Positions 1 to 9,264 of a DNA stretch of 64,000 nucleotides are shown here, piece after piece. Position 1 is the first letter of the stretch. Each line of letters starts with the position of its first letter. This DNA is from Nitrospirota bacterium. Lineage in GTDB: Bacteria; Nitrospirota; Nitrospiria; SBBL01; JAADHI01. The notes beneath the pieces were generated by a model. The model was not told where the DNA came from and ran no database searches. It saw only the letters and a program-made list of their open reading frames with translations. The DNA is taken from NCBI GenBank assembly GCA_029261135.1, contig JAJDBX010000020.1:1-64000 (forward strand), given 5' to 3'. A program made the translations under genes and the position numbers.

Positions 1-5
1 CCTAG

Positions 6-317
6 TTTACTTTTAATTTAGGTAGAGAATTTGTCGATCTGCGGTATACGCTTTCCGAAAAAATTCCAACCAAGTTCATTGATATATCCACAGCAGAAAC
101 TGTTCAACAACTAGTTGTCAAAAATATTGGCAATATCCCAGCAACAAAAATACAACTAAAAATTTATGGGGTGATCGAGGAATACAGCATACTCAAAAAC
201 GCTGTCAGTGATCAGGTAGAAGAACATAATTCAAATGGTCATTTTGAGGCAATCTATCCTTCTTTACCTCCAGATGCCCAGTTTTATATATTTTTAAAAC
301 GTCGGGGACAGGCATGA
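6..317 (+). CDS. 3' part of an unrecognised gene (possibly broken)
   Basis: An open frame of 103 codons runs from just after a stop at 3-5 to a TGA at 315-317. No ATG, GTG or TTG lies near its beginning, so it is either the tail of a broken gene or starts at an internal GTG. The protein reads like an extracytoplasmic beta-rich segment ('VKNIGNIPATKIQLKIYG'), a texture common in CARDB-type domains, but I do not recognise the family. Its stop overlaps the ATG of the next gene (ATGA), which argues that the frame is or was really coding. Confidence 0.4.
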   Translation, partial: FTFNLGREFVDLRYTLSEKIPTKFIDISTAETVQQLVVKNIGNIPATKIQLKIYGVIEEYSILKNAVSDQVEEHNSNGHFEAIYPSLPPDAQFYIFLKRRGQA

Positions 318-679
318 CAAAAAATAATCTAAAGATCAAGCATAATAAAGGAAAAGCCAGAGAAGCATTCGCAAAAAACAGTCAAATTTCTAACATAGGA
401 ATGAGTGGGAGAGGGTTATTGAACTTGAAGGCAACATTTCCAATCCCGCAGTTACGATTGAAAAAGATAACTCGAAACTTAAATCCGAAAAAAGAAACCA
501 ATTTTTTAAAGACCAAAATACTCAAACAGCTAACAATTATTGACGACGTTCTAAATAACCCAGAATCAATCAACAAAATTGAAGACTACGACAACCCTTT
601 TTCAGAAGGAAACTTTAGAAATCTACAAAAAGTTAGTAACCATGCAATTGAATTACAGAAATTACATAATAAAATCTAA
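314..679 (+). CDS. hypothetical protein, 121 aa
   Basis: A 121-residue basic protein, rich in Lys, Asn and Ile, that I do not recognise. It has no membrane segment or signal peptide. The ATG overlaps the stop of the preceding frame (ATGA), with GGGGA a few bases upstream as a possible ribosome binding site, so the two look translationally coupled. Its AT-rich codon use differs from the glp genes that face it on the other strand, which may indicate a different origin. Function unknown. Confidence 0.45.
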   Translation: MTKNNLKIKHNKGKAREAFAKNSQISNIGMSGRGLLNLKATFPIPQLRLKKITRNLNPKKETNFLKTKILKQLTIIDDVLNNPESINKIEDYDNPFSEGNFRNLQKVSNHAIELQKLHNKI

Positions 680-908
680 GCACGTAACCCTTCTCTGAGG
701 CAGAATTACTCATTCTCTCTCACTACTTGTCTCCCTCTCGATTATGGCGGTAATATCGGAAGGACGACCAAATCACAACCCCTTCTCTCCCATTGATGTA
801 AAAAAAATAGGTATAGATTTTATCTATTTCCATTTAAAATCTTGCACAGGTTTGATCATATCAGAAACCAACAACTTAGGAAGTAGTTCTTTACCTCGTT
901 TGATTGTC
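680..908. other. intergenic region between convergent genes
   Basis: This is non-coding space between a + strand hypothetical gene and the 3' end of glpD on the - strand. Apart from one weak terminator-like hairpin at about 800-827, I see nothing in it. Confidence 0.5.
800..827 (-). terminator. weak terminator-like hairpin after glpD
   Basis: Read on the - strand, ATAGAT-AAA-ATCTAT forms a 6-bp AT-only stem, followed three bases later by a run of eight T interrupted once near its start. It lies about 80 bases beyond the glpD stop. The stem is weak, so the call is tentative. Confidence 0.3.
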
Positions 909-2144
909 TTAATTAGATTGCTTCTCCAAATCTCCGGACTTGGGTTGAACATAGGCTGTTTTGTCGAACACCGCTTTTAATTTGATCTCTGCCGTGTCGG
1001 CGATTTGCTTTCGATCGGGCAGGCTATTTGACAGTTTGTCGATGACCTTTTGGGCGGTCTTTCGATAGGTTGTGAGTTTGCCGCCGTAAAGACTCAGCAG
1101 CCGTGGCTGTTTCGCATCATCAACCACAAAACGCGTTTCACGGGGCCTGCCGCCAAAACGCCCCTTTCCTTTCGGGAGAATCCGTAATCCCGCAAAGGCT
1201 GAATCGATATCCTTTAATTGAATTGACTGAAACCGGGGGAAATAGGTCGAAAGTACATCGAGCAAATAATTTTTTTCCGAATCAAGTGGCTTGACCTGAG
1301 CTGGGTCTCCTTGAAACAGGGTTTCTGTCGTCCCCACCATGATTTGATTTTTCCAGGGCATGACAAAAACAGGCCGTTGATCGACCGGGGCTTCTAAGTA
1401 ATAAATCCCCTCTTGGATTGTCCCTTTGATGATGATATGGCTTCCTTGCACACATTCAGTTTCGATTTTTTGAACAGAAGGGGAACAGCGATCCAGTACC
1501 TGGTTCACCCACGGACCCGCTGCATTAACCAGCACAGTAGCCCTACACTGCCGATTTTCCCCTTGCTGAAAATAATCAATTTGGTAGTGATCTCCCTGTT
1601 TCTCAGCAGATTCAAGTGTTGCGGGCATCGCAAGTCTCGCTCCGAGCGCTTGGGCAGAATGCATCACGGCTTGAGTCAATGCTTGATCATCCGTCTGCGC
1701 ATCCCAGTATTGAAAAACAGCGGAAAGCCTCTTTGGTTCCAATCCGTCCAATGAATCCCATTCCGATCGCGGCACCCGCCGAAACTGGACATTGTCCTCG
1801 CACCCACCCAGGAGGGCATAAAGGGACAGACCGAGCCGGATTTTTAAAGGCCCTCTTTTAGAATGGCGATAGACCGGGATAAAAAAGGGCGTCCGCTGAA
1901 CAAGTTCCCGAGCGTTCTTCAGCAGCAATTCCCGCTCATGAAGGGATTCATACACGAGCGGGAGCTGAGCAGTTTCTAGATAACGCAAACCGCCATGAAT
2001 GAGTTTGCTGGAGCGACTGGATGTCCCCCAGCCGATTTCTTTCTCTTCCAAAACGAGCACGGTGTAACCCTGGGCCGCTGCTGCTTGGGCCACACCCGCC
2101 CCATGAATCCCGCCACCCACAACGACCATGTCATAATGTAGCAT
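909..2144 (-). CDS. glpD: FAD-dependent glycerol-3-phosphate dehydrogenase
   Basis: Oxidises sn-glycerol-3-phosphate to dihydroxyacetone phosphate at the membrane and passes electrons to quinone. The N-terminus has the FAD dinucleotide-binding motif 'MVVVGGGIHGAGVA' and the family signature around 'SSRSSKLIHGGLRYLE'; 'LYGGKLTTYR' near the C-terminus is the second FAD signature. I place the start at the ATG at 2144 (MLHYDM), directly before the Rossmann motif; a longer frame to 2183 adds 13 unlikely residues. At 411 residues it is shorter than E. coli GlpD (501) and lacks most of the C-terminal helical cap. It overlaps the upstream glycerophosphodiesterase by 14 bases, so the two are coupled in a glpK-ugpQ-glpD unit. 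Confidence 0.9.
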   Translation of the reverse strand: MLHYDMVVVGGGIHGAGVAQAAAAQGYTVLVLEEKEIGWGTSSRSSKLIHGGLRYLETAQLPLVYESLHERELLLKNARELVQRTPFFIPVYRHSKRGPLKIRLGLSLYALLGGCEDNVQFRRVPRSEWDSLDGLEPKRLSAVFQYWDAQTDDQALTQAVMHSAQALGARLAMPATLESAEKQGDHYQIDYFQQGENRQCRATVLVNAAGPWVNQVLDRCSPSVQKIETECVQGSHIIIKGTIQEGIYYLEAPVDQRPVFVMPWKNQIMVGTTETLFQGDPAQVKPLDSEKNYLLDVLSTYFPRFQSIQLKDIDSAFAGLRILPKGKGRFGGRPRETRFVVDDAKQPRLLSLYGGKLTTYRKTAQKVIDKLSNSLPDRKQIADTAEIKLKAVFDKTAYVQPKSGDLEKQSN

Positions 2145-2904
2145 TGTCAAAATAGCCTCCAGGACGAAGACGCGGATCGGCAAGCATGCCCCCGATATCC
2201 ATGGTTTCGATCAAAGCCGCCCCTCGCGCATGAAGAGCAAGCGCCAACTCGGGTTCCACGACTTCGTAAAAGCACCAAAACCACGGCCCCTCCCAAAGGA
2301 CTGTTGCATCCGAGGGAATTTTTTGATGGTTGCAAATGAGGAAATCCGGGGCCAAAGCTCTGGCTTCTTGATGGGCGACTTCAGCCCATGTTTTCAAAAT
2401 CCATCCTGTTTGATGCACATCCCGTTCCTGTACTGCGCGGATCACCGAGGTGTCATAGGCAATGATGCAGCATTGCTGAAAAACGGGCTGGATAATTTGA
2501 AGCACAATATCGAGCACCTTCTCCACGCCGTGTCGTTGAAGGCTTTCATCCTTCAGTTCAACAAAAGCAGTGACCTGCGGGGCGCTTTTCAAAAGGTGAA
2601 CAATATCTGCTAAACGGGGAATGGCAATCCCTTGGCCTACGAAGCGGTTACCGAATTTTTCCGCTTCGTCGGCTTCAATTTCTTTAATGGATGCGAATGA
2701 AGCATCAAGTAGATTTTTTTGGATGCCCGTCGTCCGTTCTAGAGAAGTATCGTGGAAAAGCACCGGTGTGCCATCGGCGCACAACTGCACATCAAATTCT
2801 ATAAAACAGGCTCCGCAGTCTATAGCTTTAGAGAGCGCAAGCAGGGTGTTTTCTGGAAAACAGGCGGCATAGCCCCTGTGGGCGACAAGCTGTGGGATGT
2901 TCAT
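2131..2904 (-). CDS. ugpQ: glycerophosphodiester phosphodiesterase
   Basis: Hydrolyses glycerophosphodiesters from phospholipid turnover to glycerol-3-phosphate and an alcohol. The 257-residue protein has the GDPD TIM-barrel signature at its start: 'VAHRGYAACFPENTL' (catalytic His and Arg), then 'FIEFDVQLCADGTPVLFHD' with the metal-binding Glu/Asp and second catalytic His. There is no signal peptide, so it is the cytoplasmic UgpQ type. It lies between the glycerol kinase homologue (46 bases upstream) and glpD (14-base overlap), whose product uses the glycerol-3-phosphate formed. Confidence 0.9.
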   Translation of the reverse strand: MNIPQLVAHRGYAACFPENTLLALSKAIDCGACFIEFDVQLCADGTPVLFHDTSLERTTGIQKNLLDASFASIKEIEADEAEKFGNRFVGQGIAIPRLADIVHLLKSAPQVTAFVELKDESLQRHGVEKVLDIVLQIIQPVFQQCCIIAYDTSVIRAVQERDVHQTGWILKTWAEVAHQEARALAPDFLICNHQKIPSDATVLWEGPWFWCFYEVVEPELALALHARGAALIETMDIGGMLADPRLRPGGYFDNATL

Positions 2905-2949
2905 ACTGGGCGGCCTACTCTGCTGAATGCCTTTTGAGTGTATTCCATA

Positions 2950-4401
2950 TTATCCTAGCGCTTCAATGGTTTCAGACATGATCCGCTGCCATGTCAAATA
3001 TCTTTTTTGTAAAGCTCCGTCTTTTTGAGGTGAAAAGTGTAAGGGTGCAGTGGATGGCAGCCAGGGACGCTTGTTTTCCGAGAGCAAAAATGCGAGTCCG
3101 CGTGCTGTGGCTTCATGTTGTTCCGGGCGGACGACCTCAATACCTGAAAGATTGGCCAAACGCTGGCAGACCGTGTCCAGCCTCGCGATGCCTCCGCTGA
3201 TCATTAGCGTATTTGGCGGGTCGGTGATTTTATTCATTTCTTCCAAATTGATTTGAATCAAAAAAAGAATACTTTCGATCACTGCAGTACATCGTTCGAT
3301 TTTTCCACCCTCTCCGATGAAATGAGATTTGAGTTGAGGCATCCAGTAGGGTGAGGCAATGCCCCCCACGGCATTGATAAAAATAGGAGGACTTTTTGCT
3401 TTGTGGATCCAGGTTTCCGCTTCTTCAAACCAATCCTCAACAATCTGGTATTCTTCAGAAAACCAGGCCAGTGCGGCCCCTGCACCATTCACCGTACCTT
3501 CAATCGCATAATAGGAATGCTTTTCATCAGAAAAAACGACGCTCGACAGCAGACGATCTGTATCTCTGATCATGGACGCTTGTATCCGTTGAAGGAATGC
3601 GCCAGTTCCGATATTGATATAAACCGTATCATTTTGAGGAGGCCCCTGCTGAAAAAGAGCGGCGGACTGATCTCCGGTGACGATGTTTAAAGGGATGCGG
3701 AAATCAGCAATGGCGATATGACCGAAGGGGTGGCGTGAAAGGGACGTTTCCGGCAAACATTCTTTCGGGATACCGAATTTTTGAAGGAGGCCCTCATCCC
3801 AATCCCTTGTTTCCACATTCCAAAGGAGCGTTCTGGAGGCATTGGCCGGGTCGGCCCATGCCTTTCTTTCTTCGCAGAGGCGGGAAATTAGAAAGCTTGC
3901 GAGTGGGCCAAAGTCGAGTTCTCCAGCTTCCAGTGTGGTTTGGACTTTTGAAAGATGCTCGAGACACCAGCGCAGTTTGCTTGCCCCGTAGTGAGGCGAA
4001 GGGAAAAGCCCAGTGTATTTGTGGATATCGGCGGCATCCTGCTGAAAGTGGGTCATCCACTGGGCTACCCGGCGGTCTTGCCAGCTAATGACCTTTGACA
4101 GGGCTTGTTTTGTGGATCGATCCCAGCAGACAACACTGGAACGCTGTGTTGCCAAACCCGCAGAAAAAAGGCGAGCGCAATCTGAACCCAATTTTGAAAC
4201 AGCCTCTGAAATGGCTTCTTGGACAGATGTGACCAGGGCCTCGGCATCATGTTCTACCCAGCCGGGTTGGGGCCTCTCTGTCTGAATACCGGAATGCCCT
4301 TGGGAATGGACATCACCATCCGCGCCAAACACCAGGGCGCGGCTGGTATGGCCGCCCTGGTCAATCGCAAGAAACAACCGATCTTTATGCTTGAGCATCA
4401 A
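2950..4401 (-). CDS. glpK: FGGY-family kinase, glycerol kinase-like
   Basis: ATP-dependent sugar/polyol kinase, most likely converting glycerol to glycerol-3-phosphate. In 483 residues it shows the phosphate-1 loop 'LAIDQGGHTSRALVF' (classical GlpK has DQGTTSSR), 'GWVEHDAE', 'SWQDRRVAQW', the 'TGDQSAALFQQG' loop and 'GTGAFLQ'. The substitutions in the phosphate-1 loop and the 'ATQRSSVVCWD' segment, where GlpK usually has NQRET, make it a divergent member, so another polyol substrate is possible. Context with ugpQ and glpD supports glycerol. The start MMLKHKD at 4401 has a second Met immediately after it. Confidence 0.8.
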   Translation of the reverse strand: MMLKHKDRLFLAIDQGGHTSRALVFGADGDVHSQGHSGIQTERPQPGWVEHDAEALVTSVQEAISEAVSKLGSDCARLFSAGLATQRSSVVCWDRSTKQALSKVISWQDRRVAQWMTHFQQDAADIHKYTGLFPSPHYGASKLRWCLEHLSKVQTTLEAGELDFGPLASFLISRLCEERKAWADPANASRTLLWNVETRDWDEGLLQKFGIPKECLPETSLSRHPFGHIAIADFRIPLNIVTGDQSAALFQQGPPQNDTVYINIGTGAFLQRIQASMIRDTDRLLSSVVFSDEKHSYYAIEGTVNGAGAALAWFSEEYQIVEDWFEEAETWIHKAKSPPIFINAVGGIASPYWMPQLKSHFIGEGGKIERCTAVIESILFLIQINLEEMNKITDPPNTLMISGGIARLDTVCQRLANLSGIEVVRPEQHEATARGLAFLLSENKRPWLPSTAPLHFSPQKDGALQKRYLTWQRIMSETIEALG

Positions 4402-4465
4402 TTGAACACTTCCTGTTTGTATCAGTTTTTGTTTCTTGCGGAGGCAATTTCATTACTGAGATGAT

Positions 4466-4807
4466 TCATTCTTCAGAGATCACGCCAAAGGCATTCCCTT
4501 GATCTCCACCCAGATGCGCTGCCTCAATCGTGTCATTGAGGGCCAGTAATTTGGCTTCCCCAGAAAGTTTGTCTAACGCTTCTCCCGACTTAGAGATATC
4601 ATCGGAAAGTGACAGTGCATGCTTGACAATGCCGTCAATACAGCCCCCGATAGAGGTGATTTTCTCTGCGCTGATCTCTTTGGCGAATTGAACTCTTTCA
4701 TTCCCGTCAGATGCTTCAATCACTTCAAAACCGGCCTGACCAAGTGCCATCCCCACTTGTTGTCTGACTGCGGCCGAATCATCTACGAGCAATATTTGCT
4801 TCCCCAT
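4466..4807 (-). pseudogene. CheY receiver / MCP signalling-domain chimera (decayed)
   Basis: The first ~37 residues are the start of a CheY-like receiver ('ILLVDDSAAVRQQVGMAL', 'FEVIEASDG') with a strong AGGAG site before the ATG. The remainder is a degraded methyl-accepting chemotaxis protein tip: 'LLALNDTIEAAHLGGDQG' against the usual LLALNAAIEAARAGEQG, ending abruptly in 'GVISEE'. The receiver lacks its phosphorylated Asp and the rest of its fold, and the MCP part lacks its ends. The 113-residue frame is best explained as an internal deletion that joined two neighbouring chemotaxis genes. Probably non-functional. Confidence 0.7.
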
Positions 4808-4925
4808 TGACTTACTCCTCTTTTAATCATGTTCTTTCATTTGTGCAAACCTTACTAGGCCACCGAAATGCCCCCTTATTTAAACGGGATTGGCCACTGA
4901 ACTACTCTCCGGTTGGTAAACAGAA

Positions 4926-6754
4926 TTATCCAATGGATAAGCGGAACAGAGATCTTGTTCCTTTGCCGATTTGACTATCCAATTCAATCCTGCCCCCGCG
5001 TTTTTTTACATTCCGCTTGAACCGCACCCATACCCACACCTCGGCCTGAATATTCTGTAACGGATTGGTTTGTTGTAATGCCGTCACAAATAAGGCTTTA
5101 AAGAGATCTTCCTTATTTTCGTGGGGAGAATTGACGCCGTCGCTTCAATGGCTTCCCAGTTGATGCCTCTCCCGTCATCCTCAAGGGCAATCACAAATTC
5201 GTTGTTCTCGATATAGGTTTCAATCTGAATCGAACCGTGGCCTGTTTTGCCCGATCGGATCCGTTCCTCTTCTGTCTCTATTCCGTGATCAATCGCATTA
5301 CGAAGGACGTGAACAAAACTGAACCAGAAAGCTGCCCAATGCTCATTCTCCAATCGTAGGTTGCTCGGTTTGGTTTTAATTTTAAGATCCCTTTTCCCCA
5401 TCCGTTGTGCGAGGTTCTCTGTCTGTTGCTTGATAAAGTCCAATCGATGCTTAGTGGTTTCCAGTTTCCAGGACTGGATCATTTTGGTGATTTTATCAGG
5501 ACTTTCTTTATTCAACAGCGCTCTCAGTACCGCTTCATAGTCATCATCGTTGATCTCGATACCTCTATCCATCTTGTCGCCCAAAAGATCGCCCAGATTA
5601 CTGCGAACGCCATTCCACTCTTCTTGTAAGGTCGCGAGTTTATGATCATCGGGTGTGACACCTTCTTTGATAATTTTATTTTCCAGGCTGTGGTAAAGTG
5701 CTGACACACTGCTCATCCCAAACAAGCCTGCATTCCCCTTGATGGTGTGGAGAATACGTTTTAAATATGGCAGGTCTTCAGACTGATGTACCACCACGGC
5801 ATCAACCATGTTGTCCGCTTAAGATAAAAATTCAAGGAAGCCGAGTTTATCCCGCATGATATGACCAAAAACGTCCATCAACTGTTTTTATTTTGCTTCT
5901 GCGTGTTCATGTTCGATTCGGCTTGTAATGTCTGTAATGATCGCCAATATTTTTTCGAGTTCACCCTCATCACTTTCTATGGGTTTCTAAGCCATTTCGA
6001 GGATGGATATACCCACAACAATCCTATTGGAGAGTTGGTTTAGGGCAACGTCCTGCGGTAAAATACCATCTTGAACCGACTCCAATCCCAGTTCAAAATA
6101 ACCTGAAACCGTTTCATCCACGGATCGAATGTACTGATCAAAAGTACAGCCTTCCTCACTGTCCCCGAAGCACTCCGACACGACTGTCGAGCGTTCTTCA
6201 GACATCACACCCTTATGATCAACCGTTAAAAACTCTTGGCCGATGTTATTTAAAATCATATGGACTTCCTTGGTTCGTGCCTGAACGATTTTTTCTAATC
6301 CGATCACATCATCAAAAAATCGTCGTGAAATATAACAGGGTGCGATGGTTTCAAGGACAACAAAGGCCGCATGCACCGGCACAGACCATGGCCAAGCAAC
6401 GCAAAAAAGTAGAAATGCATCTCGATTTGTACCAAGGTGCTCGTAGCAGCATGCACCAGTAATGCCCCTATACACATTGAAGTGAAACCGTAGACCATCG
6501 ATTTCATGCATTCATTCTGTATCGCAAATTGGGCGATGGTGGGCCCGACCAATAAGATCGCGCCGACCATGGCGAAAACCCGAGACCCAGGCAACCAGCA
6601 TAAAGACCGGGATGTGCACATAGAAAAAGTAAAGCGCAACCTTGTTCAAGTTTTCGAGGTAACTGGTTTCAAAATCAGTCACCTCATCCGGTAGTCCCAT
6701 GTATTTTGTGATAGATATGCTTTTGCCTTTTTTCCAACTAAAGTGAACCTGCAA
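4926..6754 (-). pseudogene. membrane-bound CheA-like histidine kinase, decayed
   Basis: Pieces of one protein can be followed across frames. Residues in frame from 6754 show a first membrane segment ('VALYFFYVHIPVFMLVAW'). From about 6590 a second frame continues with 'FAMVGAILLVGPTIAQ' and 'STLVQIEMHFYFFALL'. From about 6390 a third gives 'PVHAAFVVLETIAPCYISR' and 'VIGLEKIVQARTKEV', then a PAS-like linker. That frame has in-frame stops near 5987, 5880 and 5820. The Hpt box 'LHTIKGNAGLFG' (from 5809), the N box 'VLRNAIDHGIE' and G1 'DDGRGI' follow. After two more shifts come 'GVGMGAVQAE' and 'KRGGRIELDSQIGKGTRS', ending at TAA 4926. It is a chemotaxis-type sensor kinase without a recognisable CheW domain, clearly inactivated. 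Confidence 0.8.
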
Positions 6755-6783
6755 AAATGTTATAAAGTACGATTTTTAAAACA

Positions 6784-7275
6784 TCACGGTACCGCCTTCA
6801 GGATGCGCGTGCTCGATCGTTTCAGCTTGGTAAACCTCCTGATCAATTTCCCAATTGCCACTGATCCACATACATATTCCGCCACCATCTGCCCTGTACG
6901 CTCTCTTAAAAGGAGTGCCATGATCGATTTAACCTGAATTTAAACCCCGTTTAAAACCATAGGTAATGCCATTTGAATTTCGATACCATAGGAAAGGAAT
7001 GTGCTTTTTTCAATCGTCCCAGGTTGATTCGCGACTTCTCCGACCCAGCTGTCAGCAAGAAGCGTGTCGCATTCGCCATAAGCAGTCCTCACCAAGGATT
7101 TTTCGGCGGAAAAACCAAGGGCACCTTTATATTGTCTAGAAAATCCGATCACCGCAACAACATCATATCTTGCGTCATCTTGATCAACTCCATTCATATT
7201 GACAGAACTGCCTTCAAATATAGAGTTTATTGCGTTCGGAATTGTTTCTTTTAAAACATCTTCAATTGTTTTCAA
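6784..7275 (-). pseudogene. CheX/CheC-type chemotaxis phosphatase, interrupted
   Basis: The N-terminal 111 residues form an open frame ending at 6940, with CheX-like features: 'VVAVIGFSRQYKGALGFS' and 'ADSWVGEVANQPGTI' (the usual E-x2-N phosphatase pair is present as E-V-A-N), then 'IEIQMALPMVLNG'. The same frame continues beyond the TAA with 'IQVKSIMALLLRERTGQMVAEYV', which matches the expected last strands of CheX, to a TGA at 6784-6786. A single nonsense change therefore truncates it. CheX dephosphorylates CheY-P; its neighbours are a CheA-like kinase and a CheY remnant, all decayed. Confidence 0.6.
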
Positions 7276-7312
7276 TGCACACCCCCTCTTTGTTCTTTGT
7301 CAAATTTAGAAA

Positions 7313-7950
7313 TTAAGAGATGAAACGCCAAGCCTTGATGTCACACCCTGTTAAAAAGGTGCCCCATTCTTTTCGATGCTCGCAATCCAGTAGTGTCAAC
7401 GGTTTGATCGATTCACTCTGGATGACGGTCTTGATGAGATGGATATCCTGAACCGATTCCCCCCTGTTCTGGGTTGAAATATCCCCCCGAATAACGAATC
7501 TCTCCTGTCGCATTCGCCACGACCATCATCGGTGATGCCGAAAATATTCTAGGTCGATTTGAGGGCTTCACCACTTAGGGTCTCTAGTGGAATATCCTTT
7601 CCCCGTGCTTTTTCCTCCCATTCCGAATGCGCTTCGACGAGTATGATTTTTTCTTTGACCCCCGAAATTTCATCGCGTGAGAAAATGTGACGAGCCACCT
7701 GGTTTGAGCATTTAGATTACGCCGAAAGGACATGTACTCCGTTCCATTCATTGACTTCATCTGAACGGCGGTTATCTTGAACAGATCCTGCTAGGATTGG
7801 GTCATCTTTTTTCGGAACCGTAGGAGACAGGATATCCCGAAATAGTGAATAGGTAATGAAAATTAATAAACTTGGTGACAAGAGAACCAATATAAGTTTT
7901 GCGAACTTTTCACGTCGTCTATTAATATCGTGTTGAGTCATCGGGCTCAT
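7313..7950 (-). pseudogene. membrane-anchored thioredoxin-fold-like protein, decayed
   Basis: The frame from 7950 starts with a basic tail and one membrane helix ('FAKLILVLLSPSLLIFITYSLF'), then 'EWNGVHVLSA' before a TAA at about 7718. The same frame continues with 'SKCSNQVARHIFSRDE' and 'KEKIILVEAHSEWEEKA'. After a frame change near 7540 it goes on as 'SPMMVVANATGE', 'GGYF' and, from 7513, 'IKPLTLLDCEHRKEW'. The pattern (W-x-G-x-H-x-LS, a Cys motif, 'GGY', a late Cys) recalls small membrane proteins of thioredoxin-like fold. I do not know a named family. At least one stop and one frameshift make it a pseudogene of the same decaying operon. Confidence 0.5.
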
Positions 7951-8101
7951 CTTATTTTTAATAGTCTACCAGATTTTTTTGATGTGCACCTCAAACAGGC
8001 ATTTGAATCCATCTGCTGTTTTTCCCTTTTTTACTCCCTTCAATCCGTCTTATCAGAAGAGGAAAATGAAACTTTAAAGATATAAAGAGAGGGATGGTCG
8101 C

Positions 8102-9264
8102 TTATGGAATTCGTCGCATTGAAGGGATTGTTTTTTTGATGTCGTTTAATACGGCAATCGGGGTTTTGGGGATAAAATTAAACGCGGTGGCTGTTGCACT
8201 AGTGTAGGCCCCCATCATGGTTGCAATAATGAGATCTCCAATTTCAAGTTGAGGGAGTTGAATACTTGAGGTGATAATATCGATGCTGTCACAAGTCGGG
8301 CCAGCAAGCACGGATTCGGTGCGCGCACCCTGTTTAAGGGCATAGATAGGGTAGCGGGCATGATCAAAAATTTGACCGCTGAAGGAACCGTAGACACCAT
8401 CATCAAGGTAATACCAGGGTCGATGCTGTCTTTGTGTTTTTCCAATGACGGATGTCAGGCAGGTCATGGCGGGTGCGGCAATAAAACGACCGGGTTCAGC
8501 AATCACCTGCACATAATCAGGAAGAGTCTTGAGTGCACTGCGGATGGGCGCACAAAAGGGCTTGATATCAATCCCGAAGCCCGCGTAGGCGATTGGGAAT
8601 CCTCCCCCGATGTCAAGTAGGCTTAAGGGTGCTCCGGCACCGTCCCGGATACTTTCTAAAAGTGCCGTGCACCTTTTGATGGCAAGAACATGGGCTTCAG
8701 GCTGGGTCGATTGAGAACCTACGTGAAAACTTAAACCTTTGATACGAATGCCGAGAGATTCGGCTTTTGTGATAAAAGCAGGGGCTTCGGCCACATCCAG
8801 GCCAAATTTTTTGGAGAGATCGACGACGGCATAACGATTAGAAAAAGCGAGACGGAGCAATAAGCCCACACGTTCCCGATAAGGTAAAAACTTTTTGAGT
8901 TCGCTCATGTTGTCTACAACAAAAGTGGTGCAGCCATAACGCAGCGAAGTGCGGATGTCGATGTCACGCTTGATGGGGTGGGTGTGAATCGTGCGTTGCG
9001 GAGGAATGGAGCATTGTTCCAAGAGATCAATCTCACCTTGGGTGGCAATATCAAAATCGCAGCCCTCCTCTTTTAAGGTGGTGAGACAGTGGGGTTGGGG
9101 AGTGCCTTGACCGCAAAATAGAGCCCCAGTCCAGGCAAAGCCGCCGCGAGTTGTCGGTACTGCTCTCGAAGCGCATTGCAATCCAGCACTAGTAAGGGAG
9201 AGCCATGGGTTCTGACCAAGGCTTCCCAATCCCTCTGGACGGCCCGTTTATTGGGCCCATTCAT
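8102..9264 (-). CDS. ornithine decarboxylase-type PLP enzyme, frameshifted
   Basis: Group IV (alanine-racemase-fold) decarboxylase, probably ornithine to putrescine. The N-terminal part carries the PLP lysine in 'LYFAVKALPNPTV' and stops at about 9073. One frame away the protein resumes without loss as 'CLTTLKEEGCDFDIAT', 'LSFHVGSQ', 'LLDIGGGFP', 'AEPGRFIAAPA', 'AGPTCDSID' and 'MGAYT'. The lengths fit a single missing base near 9085-9090. Start at 9264 is chosen because its ATG overlaps the speE stop (ATGA). The coupling to spermidine synthase supports ornithine over lysine or diaminopimelate. All motifs other than the frameshift are intact, so it may be a sequencing error, a recent mutation or programmed. 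Confidence 0.8.

Noticed and set aside
744-980. Open frame of 78 codons on the + strand
   Set aside because: It overlaps the 3' end of glpD on the other strand, has no ribosome site and no recognisable protein pattern.
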